A DNA stretch of 64,000 nt from Pyrofollis japonicus (GTDB taxonomy: Archaea > Thermoproteota > Thermoprotei_A > Sulfolobales > Pyrodictiaceae), in NCBI RefSeq assembly GCF_033097485.1, contig NZ_AP028634.1, forward strand, positions 797,126 through 861,125. The letters run 5' to 3'. The position numbers and the translations under genes are program-made. Within the stretch, counting starts at the first letter, position 1. Each line of letters opens with the position of its first letter. Below the pieces are notes generated by a model that had not been told where the DNA came from, did no database searches, and saw nothing but the letters and a program-made list of their open reading frames with translations. Of the stretch, positions 61,056-64,000 are shown piece by piece.

Positions 61056-63134
61056 TTACTCTTTGCCTAGTAGTGTAGAGTATACTATTCTGTCTTTGAC
61101 CCATACATTGAGTACCGCGTTATTTTCGCAAACTGTTCTTATAAGGTTTTGCAGCCTCTTAGCACCTATAGATATTATTATCATCTTTCCTGTCTTTGTC
61201 CAAGCATCTGCCTCGATATATGGGAGATTCGAATACTTATAGCCTTTAGGAACTATTCCGGCGCATGGCGTCTTCTCTCCGGGCCGATAGAGGAGTATTT
61301 GAATATTCTCGTAAGGATCTAAACCAATGTCCTCAACAACTAGGCTAAGAATATCGTTTGTTATGACTTGAACTACTGGAGTCTTGAACGGCACTGCATA
61401 GACTTTGATCACCGTAGCGCCTTGCTCGTCTCGTATTACTGCCCAGAATGAGCCTCCATCAACGCTTTCGCTATAATAGTGCTCTACAAGGCTCACTATG
61501 TAGCTGCTTATCCATGAGGCCCATTGTTCTCGAAATGTTGGCGAGTAAAGCCTAGCAATAGCTACTGGTTTATTAGCTAGCCCACCTATGCTATGGAGGC
61601 TTAACCTTAAGTACACATAGGCATCCCCTATCTGTATCACTGTTGAAAGCTGCGGAGAAGGTGTCTCTTTTAGAACAATAGCAGCCCTGTCTATGGCCTC
61701 TTTGACCACAGCTTCCTCGATTACGTCCTCGGGGTACGTGTCGGTGATTCCGAGGAGGCTAAGCCTATACCCCACAACCACTAAACCGTCGTCCTTTAGC
61801 TCGATGTGGAGAACATATGTAGGAAAACTCCTCGAGCCCAGGACGTGGTCAGCATAGTCTGCGAGCTCTATAGGTGGTAGGTGCTGGTCCATGACGTAGA
61901 GTGTGTTATTGATGTTTACTGCGGCAACCGCATGCGGTACCGGACTAGTCCCTATTTCTAAAATATAGGCGTCCTTTAGTCCGGCACCAAGTACCGCAGC
62001 TGCTGTGAAGACAGCATAGTCTGCGCATACGCCTTTACCTCTCCTTAGCAAGTCTAGGGGAGAGAGCACCGTTATGTCACGTCTACTTTCCTTTACATAA
62101 TCATATGCTATGTGGTCTGAGACCCATTCTAGTATATGCCATACCTTTTCTGCTGAGTTCGTACCGTTAGCTGCACAGCCTATTATACCACATAGCTTTA
62201 CGAGGGTTGTTTCATTAAACGATTCGAGCACAGCATCCAATATTGAGGAATATCCGGCAGCTGCTACGCTCGGCCTAGATAGCTTCACAGACTCCTTTTT
62301 ACAATCGGCAAGCCTGGTTTGGCTTGATGTTATGCTAAATTTACACACAATTGCACTATCTTCACTAAGCGGGATTATGGCGTCGTAGGTTCCCGGCCCT
62401 ATGGTGAAGGCAAGCATTCCAGAGTTATAAGCTAAAAGGATTTGGCCATTTTCTATCCGGAGGTAGCTTGGAGGAATTATGTTCTCCACGGGTGCACCAT
62501 CCGGTACGAGGAAGTAATAGGTGCCGTTTCGCTTAAGCACTGTTTCTAGCCCGAAGAAGCCGGGATAAGAGCCGCTTATCTGAATAGCAAAGTATTTTCC
62601 ATCATAAAGAGCTACATTGTCGATTGTATACGTAGGTGCTAAGAGTCTGGGAGGGCTTGGATCAGAGTAATAGCTGTTACTATTTTGTGCAACAGTATGC
62701 GAGGGAACAGAGCTTCTATCTCGTTCCCGGCTTTCTTGTGAAAAGCTGTTTGAAGATATTATAGTGTTGTTTTCACTAATAATTATACTCGTTGATTTTA
62801 GTTCAGTCGTACTGATTGTTCTTGTGATCGTTGTTGTTTTCTCAATTACTATCTTTGATAGCGTGGTAAGAGTCACTGTATGGGTGAGAGTTGAGGTGAC
62901 TATACTGGTCTTGTAAAGCGTTGACGTAACTGTTACGGTTGATGGCGCGGTTGAGAGTGTAGACCGTATGGAGGTGCTTGAAGTGCTAATACCGAGTACG
63001 TTACTGAGGTCTTGCCAGGGGCCTGGAAGCCCACCAATAATTAGGCCTGTGATAAATGCCGCGAGAGTGGCTACAAGTACAGCGCTTTTAGCGTGTTTAT
63101 GTCCCCTAGGGTCGGTGGAATGTTGAGGAGTCAG
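61056..63134 (-). CDS. membrane-anchored transglutaminase-like protein with apparent CTG start
   Basis: About 692 residues. After a cytosolic stub, a hydrophobic anchor (SAVLVATLAAFITGLIIGG) is followed by a Ser/Thr-rich linker (about residues 45-135) and a folded outer part. It contains a transglutaminase-like core: Cys in RRGKGVCADYAVFTAA, His in PVPHAVAAVN, Asp in YVMDQHLPP. The frame is open back to TAA 63135-63137, and no ATG/GTG/TTG precedes the anchor. CTG 63134 follows GGTGAG by four bases, with TATATA 25 bases upstream. The first canonical start (GTG 62876) would remove the anchor. Confidence 0.72.
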   Translation of the reverse strand: MTPQHSTDPRGHKHAKSAVLVATLAAFITGLIIGGLPGPWQDLSNVLGISTSSTSIRSTLSTAPSTVTVTSTLYKTSIVTSTLTHTVTLTTLSKIVIEKTTTITRTISTTELKSTSIIISENNTIISSNSFSQESRERDRSSVPSHTVAQNSNSYYSDPSPPRLLAPTYTIDNVALYDGKYFAIQISGSYPGFFGLETVLKRNGTYYFLVPDGAPVENIIPPSYLRIENGQILLAYNSGMLAFTIGPGTYDAIIPLSEDSAIVCKFSITSSQTRLADCKKESVKLSRPSVAAAGYSSILDAVLESFNETTLVKLCGIIGCAANGTNSAEKVWHILEWVSDHIAYDYVKESRRDITVLSPLDLLRRGKGVCADYAVFTAAAVLGAGLKDAYILEIGTSPVPHAVAAVNINNTLYVMDQHLPPIELADYADHVLGSRSFPTYVLHIELKDDGLVVVGYRLSLLGITDTYPEDVIEEAVVKEAIDRAAIVLKETPSPQLSTVIQIGDAYVYLRLSLHSIGGLANKPVAIARLYSPTFREQWASWISSYIVSLVEHYYSESVDGGSFWAVIRDEQGATVIKVYAVPFKTPVVQVITNDILSLVVEDIGLDPYENIQILLYRPGEKTPCAGIVPKGYKYSNLPYIEADAWTKTGKMIIISIGAKRLQNLIRTVCENNAVLNVWVKDRIVYSTLLGKE

Positions 63135-63154
63135 TTATCTCACCGTAGTCTAAA

Positions 63155-63163
63155 GGTATATAG
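63155..63163 (-). promoter_or_regulatory. TATA box before the transglutaminase-like gene
   Basis: On the minus strand CTATATACC lies about 25 bases before CTG 63134. The predicted transcript start is very close to the CTG itself. That would make the message leaderless, even though GGTGAG is also placed correctly. Confidence 0.5.
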
Positions 63164-63230
63164 AAGGAGAAGGCTCTTCTTAGTTTTTCGCCCGATAGGT
63201 CCTAATCCTTCGTATCTGGTTTCTCTTGTT

Positions 63231-63653
63231 CTAAGTTTTTGACAGTAGATATATTGCTATAAGCGCAAGCGTTACTCCTATAGCTTTTTCTAGGGACATT
63301 TCTTCTCGGAGAACTAGTGTAGACAGTATAACAGTTATTGCGGGATAAAGAGATGTCAAGGGAACAACTATTGATGCATCTCCGCCAGCTTCCAGGGAAC
63401 CTATCATTGCCAGGTATCCTGTAGTCCCCAGCAATCCTGCTACAATGCCTAGAACTATGTAGCGGGGTTCGGCGCTTAGTATGCTGCCTTTATATATCGC
63501 CGTAATTGCTGTGATTCCTATTACTGTTCCTAGGCCGCTGAACACGTAAAGCTGCCACCATTTTAATCCGCGAGATGCGAAGCCAAGCACGAAGCCCCAG
63601 AGACCCCAGAGGAGTAGTGAAGCTACCGCGTATACCAGCCACCGTGGCAGCAC
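63231..63653 (-). CDS. EamA-domain half-size transporter (DMT superfamily)
   Basis: 140 residues with five hydrophobic helices, ending with LTSLYPAITVILSTLVLREE and a last helix. This matches one EamA unit. Full carriers have two, so this probably dimerises. Substrate unknown. GTG 63653 start after a GGGGGAC site. Confidence 0.82.
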   Translation of the reverse strand: MLPRWLVYAVASLLLWGLWGFVLGFASRGLKWWQLYVFSGLGTVIGITAITAIYKGSILSAEPRYIVLGIVAGLLGTTGYLAMIGSLEAGGDASIVVPLTSLYPAITVILSTLVLREEMSLEKAIGVTLALIAIYLLSKT

Positions 63654-63758
63654 CGGTTAGTCCCCCTTTTCCCGTGTATCTGTTTCCCTAGTCGGCGAGA
63701 TGCGTTCAAGGGGCTTTATTTTGGTCTCGTAGAATGATCATGCTTGGTGGGGGCTCGT

Positions 63759-64000
63759 TTGACGTTTTCCATAGTAGCTGTTGATAGAGAGAAGGGAGAT
63801 TTGGGGGTAGCTGTTGCCTCAAAGTTTATCGCTGTAGGTGCTCTAGTTCCATGGGTTAAGGTAGGCGTGGGAGCTGTTGCGACACAAGCTTGGGCTAATG
63901 TTAAGCTTGGCCCAATGACCCTCTACATGCTGGAGAAGGGTTTCTCGCCGAGAAGGGCTGTTGAGACTCTTCTGAGTACTGATCCGCGCCGAGAGCATAG
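63759..64000 (+). CDS. DUF1028 protein, 5' part (runs off the window)
   Basis: Begins at TTG 63759 after GGTGG. The first 80 residues read TFSIVAVDREKGDLGVAVAS, then VGVGAVATQAWANVKLGP and GFSPRRAVETLLSTDP. These are the hallmarks of the DUF1028 (Ntn-hydrolase-like) family. Its function is not established. The C-terminal part lies beyond 64000. Confidence 0.85.
   Translation, partial: MTFSIVAVDREKGDLGVAVASKFIAVGALVPWVKVGVGAVATQAWANVKLGPMTLYMLEKGFSPRRAVETLLSTDPRREH

Noticed and set aside
1-64000. CRISPR arrays, rRNA genes, intact insertion sequences
   Set aside because: No regularly spaced repeats, rRNA-like stretches or complete transposase genes were seen on reading.

Overview
The window looks like a chromosomal segment of a hyperthermophilic crenarchaeon, most likely of the Desulfurococcales (a Pyrodictium/Hyperthermus-like lineage is my guess, made without a database search). 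The signs are archaeal: TATA-box promoters, GGTGA/GAGGTG ribosome sites, many TTG and GTG starts, heavy use of AGG/AGA/ATA codons, HerA-NurA, Nep1, an archaetidylinositol-phosphate synthase-type enzyme, GH57 amylase, a Pab1020-type RNA ligase, XerA and a tRNA with an encoded CCA end.

Layout. 0-9.4 kb: PEP synthase, an ArsA/Get3-like ATPase, a CBS-RAM regulator, then a glycogen block (GT5 synthase diverging from a nucleotidyltransferase and a GH57 amylase). 9.7-19.3 kb: SDR, small membrane proteins, RNA ligase, a HARP-type RNase P/RNA-ligase-partner protein, XerA with a long Pro/Tyr/Gln tail, and an ABC-GNAT fusion with a partner. 19.3-25.6 kb: a mosaic accessory island. It carries an AT-rich ATPase plus TOPRIM-like gene pair (the best candidate for an undescribed defence system), a NurA paralogue without HerA, an MFS carrier and an S-adenosylhomocysteinase-like protein. 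25.7-41.4 kb: a second MFS carrier, an orphan oligopeptide ATPase, a GC-rich putative ncRNA, AIP synthase-NurA-HerA, a flavodiiron protein, a primase-like AEP protein, a PP-loop PUA protein, a DUF505-type protein and the NAD de novo genes nadA and nadC-nadX. 41.4-46 kb: a probable TnpB 3' relic and a four-gene 2-oxoacid chain-elongation operon (synthase, dehydratase large and small subunits, dehydrogenase). 46-54.4 kb: Nep1, an HD hydrolase, an M29 aminopeptidase, a UbiA-UbiD pair, a small ORF with an internal stop, and an ABC importer. 54.4-59.2 kb: PEBP, tRNA-Ser(UGA), and a decaying accessory zone with a twice-frameshifted PLD nuclease. 59.2-64 kb: a conserved unknown, an aldo/keto reductase, a membrane-anchored transglutaminase-like protein, an EamA half-carrier and the start of a DUF1028 protein.

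The genes fit a heterotrophic or mixotrophic anaerobe: gluconeogenesis and glycogen storage, de novo NAD, 2-oxoacid elongation or 2-oxoglutarate synthesis, and archaeal lipid and mevalonate functions. A recurring theme is genes with no ATG/GTG/TTG available at the expected start (41.8, 53.3 and 63.1 kb). That points either to near-cognate initiation or to sequence errors. No rRNA, CRISPR array or intact insertion sequence was seen.
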